DNA of 64,000 bases, from assembly GCA_030549175.1 (NCBI GenBank), contig JAUKUA010000010.1, positions 248,001 to 312,000 of the forward strand. The letters are read 5' to 3'. This document shows, in pieces, positions 12,240 to 23,140 of this stretch. Every line of letters starts with the position of its first letter. The stretch's first letter is position 1. Position numbers and translations under genes: made by a program. The DNA comes from Lasiosphaeris hirsuta. Taxonomy: Eukaryota > Ascomycota > Sordariomycetes > Sordariales > Lasiosphaeriaceae. Below the pieces are notes generated by a model. The model searched no databases. It was not told the DNA's origin and was given only the letters and a program-made list of their open reading frames with translations.

Positions 12240-13608
12240 TATAACATAGGCTAGTTACCTAAGGTCTAGGGTATAATAACCATAAGATAAGATATTAGGT
12301 AAGGAGTCAAACTATAGAGTTATAACCTTCATTATAACTTTAACTAGACAGCTAACTATCCTGGTAATAGTGTTAGTCCGATTTAGAGCTTTCAAGCCTT
12401 CTGACTTAGGGAAATAATCCATATAAAACTACGTACGACTTAATGGTTAAGTAACTAGGTATAAAGTTAGATTTTGAGCTTTGGCATAGTGGTTAAGGAA
12501 GTTGATCGTCGTAACTTAAAGTGGTAGTATATACTGAAGGAAGAGGTAGGTTTAGGGAGATAGAACAATACGATAGAAGATAATCTACGATACTTCGTAG
12601 TTACAAGTCAGGAGAAACAAAAAGGTTTATAAGTTATATTATCCCTCAGCTTTATTAAAGTTTAGTTGATAATCTTTCTAAGTTGTTTTAAAACAACTAA
12701 GAAGTTTCTTCCTCTTAAAGATCCATCGTAGTATACCTATTCCTTTTATAGAAGGCTATGTATAAGATATATAAATACCGAGATACTTAAAAGATCTGTC
12801 TTAGCCGCCTGTCAGTCTCGAATCTTCCTTAGCCGCCCGTCTCTTACGCCCTATAAATCCGTGGTTACAAGCTAAGTAAAGCCGGCCTATCATACATCGG
12901 TATACGGCCGGTATTAGTACTTATCTCTACAGCTTTAGTAGCATAGTGTCCATCACTATAGATATTCCTTCACGTTCTTAGTACTTACGTCTACCATAAG
13001 CTACTAAGTCCCAAGGCTAGTACTTATTATAGCGACGGTTCCCTTCATGACTCACACACAGGGGTTACGACTACCTGTCACCACTGAAGCTAGACTCTAG
13101 AGAACGTCGGGTTCTAGGTCTTCCAAAGGAATGCCAGCGATAGCGGGGAGGTCCATAATTCGAAAGACCAACTGTAGGACCTTGGCTAACTATATAGGCC
13201 CCGATCAAGATACTAAGGTTAAGTGGCTCGTCCATGACAAATCTGAAGTCTAGTGACGTTACTTAGTACGGGCGAGGTCCACTGTGTGGCTACTTTAGCT
13301 TATAGATGGTTTGAGGTATCCCGTCGTGACTCGTGGTCGTACCTGAGGATCCATTGATCTGTGTGCGGGCCGAATAAGCCACTAACTACACGATAGGGTA
13401 TGTTCCAAGGTTAAGCCACATTGTGGCAACCTTCTTGGTGGAGGTTAAACCAATTGGTTTAGTTCCTGGCTCCACACTGACTCGTAAGGATCTTAACGAG
13501 TTGCTGTGAGTCCGTGATGTTGTGTAGGTGTGTGGTGTGTGCCGGTGGTGTGGCTCGGTTAAGGAGGTCAGTAACCCTGTTGACCTAGGTGAGCTTACCA
13601 ATGTGACA
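12240..13608 (-). repeat. Right (5') LTR of Gypsy copy 1
   Basis: This is a 1,369-bp LTR colinear with the two 1,328-bp LTRs at 51700 and 59096. It starts TATAACATAGG (unmutated family start TGTGACACAG) and ends CCAATGTGACA. The first 500 bp, next to the interior, carry many transitions relative to the family, while the outer part from about 12830 keeps near-consensus sequence. The element is transcribed leftwards, so this is its 5' LTR. Confidence 0.8.
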
Positions 13609-13613
13609 AGTAA

Positions 13614-14606
13614 GAGAGATGATCTTCGTAACCTAGAGTCCTAGTAGTTATAAGAGAAAAGGTAGATATAAGAAGATAGAACGATTATAAGGAAGATAGT
13701 AGACGATATTACGTAGTTATAAGTTAATAAGAAACAGAAGGGTTTATAAGGTTATGTTATTCCTTAACTTTACTAAAGTTTAACTGATAATCTTTTTAAG
13801 TTATTTCTAAAAAGAACTAGAGAACTTCTTTTTCTTAAGGATCTATCGTTGGGCCCATATCTCTTTCATAGAGGTTATATATAATATATAAGGATATTAA
13901 AATATATAAAGATCCTTCCTTAGCCGTTTTGCTGGCTCGAGGCCTTAACCACTTGTCTCTCGTGTTCCATCAATCAATATTCCTACCAAGTGTTACTGAC
14001 CTTTCCTTTGGTAGTCCACGGACGGTATTAATGCTTTACTCCGATGGTATAATGACCATAACCACAGAGTTTCCTTCACGTCCTTAGTACTTACGTTAAA
14101 TAGCGACGACTCCCTTCATAACTCCTTGGGACCTAGTTAGGTTTAGTTACAGCTACTTGTCATTACTAAGACTAGACTCCGGAGAACGTCGGGGTTTAGA
14201 TTATCTACTAGAACCATCACGATAACTAAGAGGCTTGTCCTTGAAAGTCTTACTAAAATATTATGTAGGTCTCCTAGCTGGCTAATGTAGCTTCCGACCA
14301 CGATACTGAGGTTATGTAGCTACTCGTGCTAAACCTGAGGTCTGGTAACGTTGTAGCCTGCGAGCTAGACTCTCGTGGTGGACCGGCTCGACTTATAAGT
14401 AGTGTTTGGGATCCCGGCCTAGGCTGAGGACCCATCAACCTGCGTGTGGACCAGGTGGTTCCTAGTTACGCTCTGATTGTGGTGTATGTGTGTATGTCCG
14501 TAGGTTAAGCCACGATGTGGCTACCGTTATGGCTATCACGGTGAACCCAGGTCAAAAGGGGAGGGGGGGGCCCCTGTCAACCCTAGGTAAGTCCACCAGT
14601 ATGACA
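13614..14606. repeat. LTR family B, forward fragment
   Basis: From GAGAGATGATCTTCG it follows the family B LTR seen at 49397 onward (GGGAGATGATCTTCG). It ends CCACCAGTATGACA, the family's CA end. Its first part was separated by insertion of Gypsy copy 1 immediately to the left. It includes a run of G and C at about 14560-14572. No coding potential is supported. Confidence 0.65.
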
Positions 14607-15355
14607 AATAACAAGCCTCCTAGCTATCACAATAGCTCTAGCAGAAAGCCTAAACCCGACGTTCTCTGGAGTCTAGCTTCAGTAGTGACAAGTGTCTACA
14701 GTCATACCTCTGTGAGTCATGAAGGGAAACGTCGTCATTCGACGGAAGTACTAAGGACGTGAAGGAACCTCCATAGTCGTAAATATCATACCATTGGAGT
14801 AAGTACTAATACTAGCCGTAGACTATTGGGAAGAAGGTTAGTAACACTTAACTCGAACCTTGATTTGTAGAACATGAGAGACGGGCGGCTAAGGAAGGAT
14901 CTTCATTTATCTTAGTATTCTTATATATTATACATAGCCTTCATAAAAAGACGAGGGCCTTACGACGGATCCTCAAGGAGAGGAAGCTCCCTAGTTCTTT
15001 TTGGGAACAGCCTAGAAAGATTATCAGCTGAACTTTAGTAAAGCTAAGGGGTAATATAACCTTATAAGCCCTTTTGTTTCTTATTAACTTACAGTTACGA
15101 AGTATTATCTGTCGTCTTCCTTATGATTATTCCATCTCCCTATATTTACCTTCTTTCTCATAACTACTAAGACTTTAGGTTATAAAGATCATCTCCTTTA
15201 CCTAGTGTAAAGGCTCTAAATTAAACCAATACCATTGTTGGCCTAGAGTAGACGGTTGAGTTAATCTAGATCATAGCTCTGCAGTTTGGTTACACCGAAG
15301 GTGACACACCTTGTGATTGTCACACCTCAGTCTCGGTGACTGGCTTGTGTTATAA
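14607..15355. repeat. LTR family B, inverted truncated copy
   Basis: This is the reverse orientation of the family B LTR. It starts in mid-LTR (AAGCCTCCTAGCTATCAC resembles the reverse complement of about 14215-14240) and ends GGCTTGTGTTATA, the reversed LTR start. It lies back to back with the forward copy 13614-14606, forming a large inverted repeat. The same inverted sequence recurs at 16250-17037. Confidence 0.6.
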
Positions 15356-15393
15356 ACGGCTATTGTTATAACCTTTGTTATTTCTATAGTTAT

Positions 15394-15628
15394 TACTACG
15401 GTCTAGAATGAACCACTTTCGTAGGTATTATTTTGGTAGTCCTTTATTAACACTGACATAAGATAAGTTATGTTGTATAGTATGTATATTATAAAGAATA
15501 GCCCGTTCGTAATCAGCCTAGTGGGTACACTACCATTATATGGCAGTGTACCCCTATACTTAATTGAGCGTGGGAAATTTATATAATGAACTAACCTATT
15601 TAAGCTATTTATATTTTACTTTGTAACG
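15394..15628. repeat. LTR family C (copy 2), diverged
   Basis: It aligns by eye with 1576-1809 and 50840-51072 through the TTTGGTAGTCC, CAATTGAGC-like and ACTAACCTA blocks, but has more differences than those two. It sits just outside the inverted LTR-B fragment. A clear target duplication was not found. The following 15629-15888 is AT-rich and contains nothing I can assign. Confidence 0.55.
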
Positions 15629-15888
15629 CTAAAGGTATAAGCTAAGAGAAATTATAACTTTGTGCTACTTATGAATATATAAGTAGAAATATGTGCTGTT
15701 ACTATTAAAAGCTTTTTAAGTTATAGAGATACGGCAGTAAGTTAAAGTAGTTAGCTTAGTGATATTAATATAGCTTTAGTCCTTTAGCTTATTATATAGT
15801 TTATTATAAGAGATAGAGATGAACCTCGATTTAGAGAAGGTAGGTATGGAAATAAGTGTTGTATAAGCTTCTTTCTAGTATTGAAGAC

Positions 15889-17037
15889 TGTTACACTAGG
15901 CTTACCTACAGTTAATAGAGTATATCACCTCCTTAACCTAGGCCCATAGTAATAGCTACAACGATGGCCACATTGTAGCTTACCTATAAGACACATAATG
16001 TATAACTAAGGCTCTTGAACCCACATTGACAAGTTTATGAGGACCATAAGGAGTAGGGCCAAGCCCATACGTAACTTGATAAATCCTTGGGTAGGGCCTC
16101 GGCCTAGACCGGCCCTCCTAATGGACCTAGCCCGTAGTTAGCATCGTCACTAGACTTCAGATTTGTCATAGACGGCCACACAACCTCGGCATCGTGGTCA
16201 GAGCTACATTAGCCAGCTAGAAGACCTACATGATATTTCAGTAGAACTTTTGAATAATAGACCTCCTAGCTATCGTAGTGGTTCTAGTAAAAGACCTAAA
16301 CCCTAACATTCTCCGAAGTCTAGCTTTAGCAGTAACAAGTGGCTACAGCCAAGCCCAACGGGCCTCCATGAGTTACGAAGGGAAACGTCGATAGCCGACG
16401 TAAGTACTAAGGATATGAAGGAACCTCCACAATAGTAAATACCACACTGCTAAAATAAGTACTAATACCGGCCGAGGACTATTAAAAGAAGGTTAGCAAC
16501 ACCCGGCTTAAATCCTGTTTTGTAGGGCACGTAAGATAGGCGGCTAAGGGCTATGGGCCAGTGGGTGGCTAAGAAGGATCTTCATATATCTTCATATCTT
16601 TGTATATTGTACATAGCCTCCATAAAAGAAACGAGAGCCTTACGACGGATTCTCGAGAGGAAGAAGCTCCCTAGTTCTGTTGGAAAATAGACCTAGAAAG
16701 ATTATCAACTGAACTTTAGTGAAGCCAAGGGGTAATTACAACCTTGTGAACCTTTCTACTCTCTCCTAACTTGTAACTACGAAACATTGTCTGTTACCTT
16801 CTGTGACATCATTCCATCTCCCTACATCAATCCACCTCCCTTGCCATTTACTACCTTAGGTCACGAAGATCATCTCCCTTACCTTGTGTGAAAGCTCTGT
16901 ATTAGACCAACACCACTGCCGAGGTAATTCACAGTACGGTTGAAGTGCGAGATCATAGCTCTGCAGCTTAGCCCATCGAAGGTGACACACCTTGTTATTG
17001 CTACACCCCAGCCTCACTGTGGCTAGCCTGTGTTACA
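15889..17037. repeat. LTR family B, inverted, near full length (solo LTR candidate)
   Basis: It starts TGTTACACTAGGCTTACCTA, the reversed end of the family, and ends GCCTGTGTTACA, giving a TG...CA unit of 1,149 bp. No interior or partner LTR adjoins it, so it looks like a solo LTR. The 5-bp flanks (AAGAC and AACCT) do not match, so the target duplication is lost or the ends are slightly misplaced. Confidence 0.6.
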
Positions 17038-18260
17038 AACCTCATTGTCTCTTTACCCTTTTCCTTAGTATTATTATTTAGTTATCTATCCTACTTACCT
17101 TAGCTCGGCTCGTCCTAACCCGACTTCTTATTACCGAGAGTATTGAGTATAGAAAATTAGTTAGAGAAGAGGATTTAATTAAGTTCCTCAGCATAGTTGG
17201 AGGGGCGGGTAAGGGATATCTGGCGATAAGCTTTTACAGAGGGATAAGGCTTGCAATGGTAATCTGGCCGGTGAGGTTTAGGATATAGGGGACGTCGGGT
17301 AGTAGTACGACGGCCTATGAGATTTTTGGGGTGAGGTGTGGGTCAGAGAAAGGTGGTTATCATCTAATGTCGAGGACGTCAAAAAGGGGGCGATTGCTTT
17401 GACGCTCCTCTTTGCTGATTTTGTGAGGTTGCGGGCTGTTTTTTTGGTGCCTCCCACGAGTTGACAAGTTGTGACTGCCCACACTTCCACTTCGCACCCG
17501 CGGGACTTTCCAGAATCCAACTCCAGCGTCGCCTCAACATCTCACTCTCCATCACCACAGCGCACAACCAACGCGCAATGTAATTCGATTTGCTATCGAT
17601 TCACAGTCAAGATGCGGCGCAGACGACGGTTTGGCGACCGACAAAGAGCGGTACCGTCGGATGCGGCGTGACGAGGCTTTACGACACCTCGCGGCGGGCG
17701 AGACTCTAAGCGAGTCCGCGGGCAGCAAGAGCAGCACCCTGGTGCCGAAGACGACCATCTCCTTGGCGAGGGACTAAAGCTTGGATGAGTCAAATTTCCA
17801 AGGAGTATATCATTTATAAATTAGTCGACATGTGATAATTAACCGTCAATATCAAGGTTTCCCTCGTACGCAACGCGCACCATGTTTTCTAGCTCTCTCC
17901 TTCAATCAGTTACTTCTATGCATATTTAAATTCACAACAATGGCTACAGTTGGCTTCTAGCTGTGTGGGTGTCTTTTTGGGTTGGGTGCGATATGCACCC
18001 CTTACTCAATATAGATCCCGTCTAAAGGCCTCGCCCCAAAAAAAAACCGGGACCGTCTTGTCTCTGGTCTCGATCGGCCTCATCTCGCCCTGGCTTCGGG
18101 CTCTGTCTTCCCTGGGTCCCCTCAGGTTAGCTGCCATACCAAGGCTGTTACACACACCCAAACCACCATCAGAGTAATGGTAAGCCATACAATCTCCCTA
18201 AACAACAGCATATTCAGCGTTCGCTCTGTCGATAGTATGCGCTAGTGCCTGCAGCAGCGC
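17038..18260. other. Transition from transposon block to gene island, no gene assigned
   Basis: Base composition returns to normal from about 17200. Short open frames exist on both strands, including one rich in Arg and Ser at about 17610-17777 (+), but none has a recognisable domain, a strong start context or spliceable extensions. About 18000-18200 (minus) may hold a short last exon of the kinase gene to the right. Confidence 0.5.
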
Positions 18261-19457
18261 TTACCCGGTTGTAACCTGCACATGGTCCCGATACTCGCCT
18301 GTGTCTAGTGGTGGTGCTGGAGTGCGATGGAGGGCCCCTGCCAAGTCTCTGCTGCTGGGGTCTAGCTGCGTCGTTAGATCGAGCAAATGAAACACCTCAT
18401 CTCGGATTGCGCCGTCTTTTAGGTCTTCTAAGAGAAGCTGCTTGGGGCCGGCTACGATTCGGAGAGGATCCGACCGCTTGAGTCGGATCAGGAGGTTTGC
18501 AGCCTCGGGCTTGAGGTCGCGACGCATTTTCTCCGGAAAGCGGCTCGGCTCCAGCTTCCGTGCCAGCTGGAGGAGCCACGATGCTGGCCGCCGGAGCATG
18601 ACCACGGCAGCAAAGAGCCCAAAGCTATAGACATCTGTCGCCTGGAGCTGGCGAATCCTCCTCGCTTGCGGCTTCCTTTCCCTATTCTCTTCAAGCATGT
18701 CCAGGTGCTCCGGCGCAGCCCAAACAGGGCTTCCAGTCGGAAGTATCTTAGCGTCGTCCATGCCAGCACCAATGACGGCTCCTCCGAGGTCGCTCAGCTT
18801 CGCGACGATCCCGGAGCTCCAGCGCCCGGACCGCATGATCAGCACGTGCTGAGGCTTCATATCGCCGTGGATAATGTAGTGAGCATGCAAAAACGCGAGA
18901 GCGTCCCCAACCTGCCAGCATATATCCCATGCAGCGTAGGACGAGGTGCGCGAGTTTGCCGAGAGGTAGTCGATAACATTCCCCATCTCCGAGTGCTCTA
19001 GCACGAGGGCAGGCCACGGTCTGTCGTCAAGCGCCGGATCCGAATCCGTCTCGAAATAGACTGCTAGGAGCCTGACGAGACCGGGGTGGTCCCACCTCTG
19101 CGTCATCGACAGCACTCGCAGTTCCCGGAGAACGGATGAGAGGTATTCGCTGTAGGACTCTGTGCTGCCGCCCACACCCGTCGCTCTCTTCACGGCAACA
19201 TGCGGTCTCGGGTGGTTGAGAAGCTTCCGGATGTTTCCCGTCAGTTTGAGGACCGATACCTGTCCGGAGGTGCCAGCGCCCATCGAGGTCTGCATGGATG
19301 CAATCGTGTGCCCAAAGAGTGACATGGTGGCTCGCCCTGGCCACATCCGTTCCGACAGCACGAGTATTTTGACAACCATCTCCCCATCCGAGTCTTCCGA
19401 GCGAGGTGCCGTCTCCGAGGCCCCAGCGGCGGCAACAACCCCAGAGGCCTCTCCCAT
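18261..19457 (-). CDS. Protein kinase-like protein, non-RD (HGD) type
   Basis: A 398-residue frame contains a near-complete protein kinase domain. It has a glycine loop MGAGTSG at 59-65, VAVK with Lys90, a helix-C candidate Glu112, a catalytic loop HGDMKPQHVL with Asp200, SDLGG in place of DFG (Asp223) and APEHL at 248-252. Gly for Arg before the catalytic Asp makes it a non-RD kinase; the key Lys and Asp residues are kept, so activity is possible. The frame stays open without a Met for about 70 codons upstream (to about 19665), so N-terminal exons may be missing. At the 3' end GTAAGC overlaps the stop, and an acceptor TTGTTTAG near 18199 could replace the last codons. The exact family is unknown to me. 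Confidence 0.7.
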   Translation of the reverse strand: MGEASGVVAAAGASETAPRSEDSDGEMVVKILVLSERMWPGRATMSLFGHTIASMQTSMGAGTSGQVSVLKLTGNIRKLLNHPRPHVAVKRATGVGGSTESYSEYLSSVLRELRVLSMTQRWDHPGLVRLLAVYFETDSDPALDDRPWPALVLEHSEMGNVIDYLSANSRTSSYAAWDICWQVGDALAFLHAHYIIHGDMKPQHVLIMRSGRWSSGIVAKLSDLGGAVIGAGMDDAKILPTGSPVWAAPEHLDMLEENRERKPQARRIRQLQATDVYSFGLFAAVVMLRRPASWLLQLARKLEPSRFPEKMRRDLKPEAANLLIRLKRSDPLRIVAGPKQLLLEDLKDGAIRDEVFHLLDLTTQLDPSSRDLAGALHRTPAPPLDTGEYRDHVQVTTG

Positions 19458-19699
19458 CTGGTACTTGAGCCATTGGGAATCAAAGTCGGTTATGCCGCGG
19501 AATGCTAGGCTGGCGGAACTAGCCTTGATGACTCGTGTTTGGGCCGGCCGATCACGGTATCTCCAACGGACGATGGAATTCCTATCTGCTGTTACACCGT
19601 GCCCTGTGAAATTGCGTAAACGTTGGAGAGGCTTACCACAGAGAGGATGATTTTTCCCTTCAAATTATGACCTGGGCACGGACATGCGTAGCGGATGCT

Positions 19700-20816
19700 G
19701 TGCAATCCGTTTCCAGTCTCAATTGCAATAAATGCGGGATATATGTGTACGAGCCACTACCTTGGTTGTGGAGGTGGAGGTTGGCCATGCCCTGTAGGAG
19801 AGGGCGGGGGGTTGATATACATACTGTGCTCGAGAGGGCAAGGCGAGAGCCAAACAGGGCTGTGACGTAGGGTCGACTTCAGCAACGGTGCCGCCAGCCA
19901 ACGCTCCAGAACGAGATAGCGAGCGTAATCACACACCCTACTTGAGCGACAAACCCCCCTCCTGCGTGGAGTAGCCACTTTACACTACGCCAGCGGAGCC
20001 CGCTAAGGCTCAGATCGGAAGCACACTGCCCAGTGGGCAACTCGCCAAAAAGAGGACAAAATTAGTTGCACACTAGCCCTGCTGTATTGCAGCAGCGCTT
20101 CCTAGCTCCGGATCCCACACCGCCCTCAGAGGAGTAACCCCGGGTAAGCTCCTGATCTTGACTGTAACACACTTCCAAGTGACCAAGGTCTTTGGCGGCG
20201 TAGTCACAGTCGTAAGAACCTGTGAGCTGGCAGTAGCAGAGGGTTATATGTAATATAGAGATAACTGCTGCTATGATGGAGTGGTTCCTTGAATGTAAGA
20301 ATAGTGGTTTGTTTAATAACCTAAAGAAGAAAGATTATACATCTATATAGGTCAAGGTGTTAGGACGGAAGATGCGCTGTTTCCTGCTGGGGAGCGAAGT
20401 TTATGCAGGAATTCGAGGGTTTACGGGGCTTTCCATGCAATACATCGTTCTCCACTTAATATCCGACCCGATGGGTCAAACAGACAAGTCAAATAAGTAC
20501 CCCCAATTTGCTTTGATGCTTTAATCAAGAGGTCAGGTTTGTTTTGGTTGCATTGCAATCAATGGATTTCACGCTGGCAATTTCACACTGGCAGCTGTCT
20601 CGTCACGAACCGTGCAGGTTTTTGTTTCTATGCTGACGGCTGCGAATAGCAGATGCTCTCATTCACGGGAATGCAGCGCAACACAGGGCAGCAGGGTGCA
20701 TCATCCAAATCGAGCTAACCACTATGTAGCAACTTGACCATCGCATGCGTACTTGGGAGTCGAAGACAGCATCCCGACATGTATTACATCCACAAAAGCC
20801 GCCCTCCATGCCCTGG
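19700..20816. other. Intergenic, no gene supported
   Basis: Short overlapping frames at 19660-19980 have no domain or consistent coding frame. The rest (20000-20740) contains stops in all frames and no RNA gene I can fold by eye. Confidence 0.5.
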
Positions 20817-22040
20817 TTAGCCGGCGTGACGGATTGGCCGCAGCGACTCGAACGAGCTCTGGTACTGATGAGAAACCCGACGTGTTATACCTTGCTCGTT
20901 CAAATCATCCAGCCCGACAGCATCGCTTCTCGCATTCTGGCCCTCGTCCACGTGTTCCTTTGGCCGCGCAGAACGTCTCTGACCTAGCCAGTAAAAGCCG
21001 GCTGCGGCAATACCGCAGATGAACAGCACCCCTACCACTAGGCCCGCGATGGCGCCGGGCGAGAACTGGGGCGGCCCGGGCGAGAACTGGGGAGCGCCAG
21101 CTGCCGTGGAAGCGGGACTAGAATCCGCTGGAGTCGCCATCGGTAGGCTCGTAGCTGTAGATTGTGTCATAGAGGACGGCGTTGTTGCGGTGTAAATCAA
21201 CGCAGTCCCCCTCGATATGACGTACTCTAGAATATCAAGGGGGGAGGTCTGAAATACACTTGGGGAGATCCGGATCCAGTAGATCAAGTATAAAAGACGT
21301 TAGCACCGGCCCACCACAGACGTACGCCGTCTGTAGCTCGCCCGGGATGGCTGTAGCGAGAACGCTCGCTATGGACGGCGGCGCGTTGATCGACACGACT
21401 CGGGTGCACGTCAAGCTAGAAGGTAAGCCCGTCGTCAGACAGTGTTGGTGAGACGAGGTAGATTTCGCATCCGCTGAGTATATACCTTGTCCCTAGCGAG
21501 GGGACTTGAGTTGTGCGCGCAATTAGGTCCTTCATCGGAGTAGAGGTAGTCGCTGGGACAATAGACGGCCACGGCGCCATCCCACCTTGAGCTCCCCGCT
21601 TAGGATCAGAACGTGAGTCTGCGATGCTACAACGAAGAGATTTTGGCAGAGAGCTAGGATGGGCCTCTCGCGGTAGTAATTGCGATATCCACTGGAAAGA
21701 TGGGACCTCGTAGCCCCCAGGGCGAGGATCGCGGCAGAGCCCAGCGGAATCCCCTACGCCAACGGGTAGGTGGATTTGTAGCAGACGAACATCTCGCAGC
21801 AGACCGAAGGCGGCTTAGACAAGCAAGTCTTCACTGACGTGCCCGGTGAGCATCGCCGGGGATGCTCGCAGCACCATGGTGCCCCGGCAGGGCCAGTAAT
21901 GAGAGACGGTAAGTACGCCATGGCTGGCCGGCAGGCAGCGAGCGGCGAGATGAGCAGCTGATGGAGGGCAGCACAAGCTGAAAACAAGAAACCCCGCATG
22001 CCAAGCTGGTGGTAGGGTGGTTCGCAAGGCTGTCTGACAC
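20817..22040 (-). pseudogene. Decayed secreted, C-terminally membrane-anchored protein gene
   Basis: The 3' part (20817-21287) encodes a Ser/Thr/Pro-rich stalk, then a single membrane helix (AIAGLVVGVLFICGIAAAGF) and a basic cytoplasmic tail (GQRRSARPKEH). This is the usual C-terminus of many fungal cell-surface proteins. The 5' part (about 21754-21999) begins with a signal-peptide-like stretch (MRGFLFSACAALHQLLI) followed by a Cys-rich segment (WCCEHPRRC...SVCCEMFVC). Between them coding-like sequence jumps between frames, with stops at 21752 and near 21420. Either several unrecognised introns are present or the gene is frameshifted; I favour decay because the neighbouring VWA gene is also broken. 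Confidence 0.45.
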
Positions 22041-22354
22041 GCGCAGTACGGTGCTACAAATCACACATATCATATCCTGACCCCCCACCTACGGGGGATG
22101 CCATGCATTGGGCCAATGAAGTTGTTGAAAACTACGTAATTGCGCTAGAGAAGGTGAGATAAGAAGAATAATTATTGTTATAATAAAAATAATAAGCTTT
22201 GCTGGAGTTGATATGGGGGCGATCTATTACGTTTGACGCTTCTCATTGAGCTAATCTTGCTAAAGAAGGCAGATGGAACAAGCCCGCGCCCACCCCCACC
22301 CCCCCCCTCCTCCGTGAGTCAGATACTGTCTCACACAACTCGCACACCTCACAG

Positions 22355-23140
22355 TCAATTGCAGTGCATTGAAGAGCCTCCACCGTGTCGATGGGAAGTG
22401 GTGGGTGTCAGAGTCGGAGGGGAGCCGGGGGTCGGAGTCAGAGTCAGAGTCGGAGTCGGAATCGGAGTCGAAGTCGTGCTGGTGTCGCACAAATTGACCG
22501 AGCTCTCGACGGCCACGTAGAAAATGTCCTGTGTGCCGGCCCCGGTCGCCGTGACAAGGATGGTGATGTCCATGGCCGATGGGGCGGTGTATTGCGCAGC
22601 AGCGATGCTAGCATCGCCGGTGACGGCGCTCGCAAGATCCACGTTGGTCCGCGGCGTCGACGGACAGAAACCCAAAGGAAATTCGAATGCCTAGGTCACT
22701 CGCTCGGCGGATCTCTGAGATGGTTGTGCCCACTCGGCTTGAGGGGTTGTCTACGCCGTCCGTGAGTACGACAGTTGCCGTTCGGCCGGCAGTCAGGCCC
22801 GAGCCGGGCTTGGTGAGGTCGTCCGTGGCCGTTTGGACGCCTCGGCCAATGAACGTACCGCCATGCTGAGCCCAGTCCGAGTGGACCAGCGGCCACGGGG
22901 CCAGTACAGACAGGTACCGCAACTATCAGTGTAGCTATGTCCGGTCGAGGGTGCACGAGAGCGCTACGGCGCGTACCGAAGAGCGCGCGATGCCTTCTAC
23001 CGAGCAGGCCTCCCACCCCGTCTACCCTTGACAGCCTCGTCTCCCGCAAGCAGTCACCCGAGTTGTCTTCGAAGGGGCAGTAAGGAGTGCTATGTTTTTT
23101 TTCTGCATTCGCAGGCGCGACGGCATTGCAGAGGTACTGG
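22355..23140 (-). pseudogene. Frameshifted von Willebrand factor A-like protein gene
   Basis: One frame (22608-22910) reads a typical fungal VWA C-half, including TATVVLTDGVDN (motif TVVLTDG) and ASDLGIRISFGFLS. It then runs into nonsense, while the natural continuation (VDLASAVTGDASIAAAQY) is in another frame at 22355-22675. That is a one-base shift near 22660. A second shift near 22920 separates the upstream segment, which has Cys residues (YCPFEDNSGDCLRE). The C-terminus is a Thr/Pro linker encoded by a GAGTC-type microsatellite, ending SSMHCN. Two independent shifts within 300 bp argue for a pseudogene rather than introns. Confidence 0.55.
22425..22480 (+). repeat. GGAGTC/AGAGTC hexamer microsatellite
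   Basis: About eight imperfect copies of a six-base unit lie in the 3' part of the VWA pseudogene, encoding alternating Thr/Pro or Ser/Asp depending on frame. Slippage here would change the linker length. Confidence 0.7.

Larger units (their letters stand above)
1810..13608 (-). mobile_element. Gypsy LTR retrotransposon, family A (copy 1), RIP-degraded and nested
   Basis: The element consists of the right part of a left LTR (1810-2315 and 5718-6064, split by another transposon), an interior of about 6.2 kb (6065-12239) and a complete right LTR (12240-13608). It is colinear with the complete copy at 51700-60423. Coding is on the minus strand: the RT-like segment reads leftwards at about 8420-8582, and a purine-rich tract lies beside the left LTR on that strand, marking it as the 3' LTR. 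Stops interrupt every frame, so it is dead. The right flank AGTAA (13609-13613) interrupts a family B LTR, which shows where it inserted. Confidence 0.85.

Noticed and set aside
19162..19650. 162-residue plus-strand frame
   Set aside because: It is the antisense shadow of the kinase gene, whose domain motifs are clear on the other strand.
20014..20030. AGATCGGAAG followed by CACAC resembles a sequencing adapter
   Set aside because: The match breaks after ten bases, and the flanks are ordinary genomic sequence without a junction.
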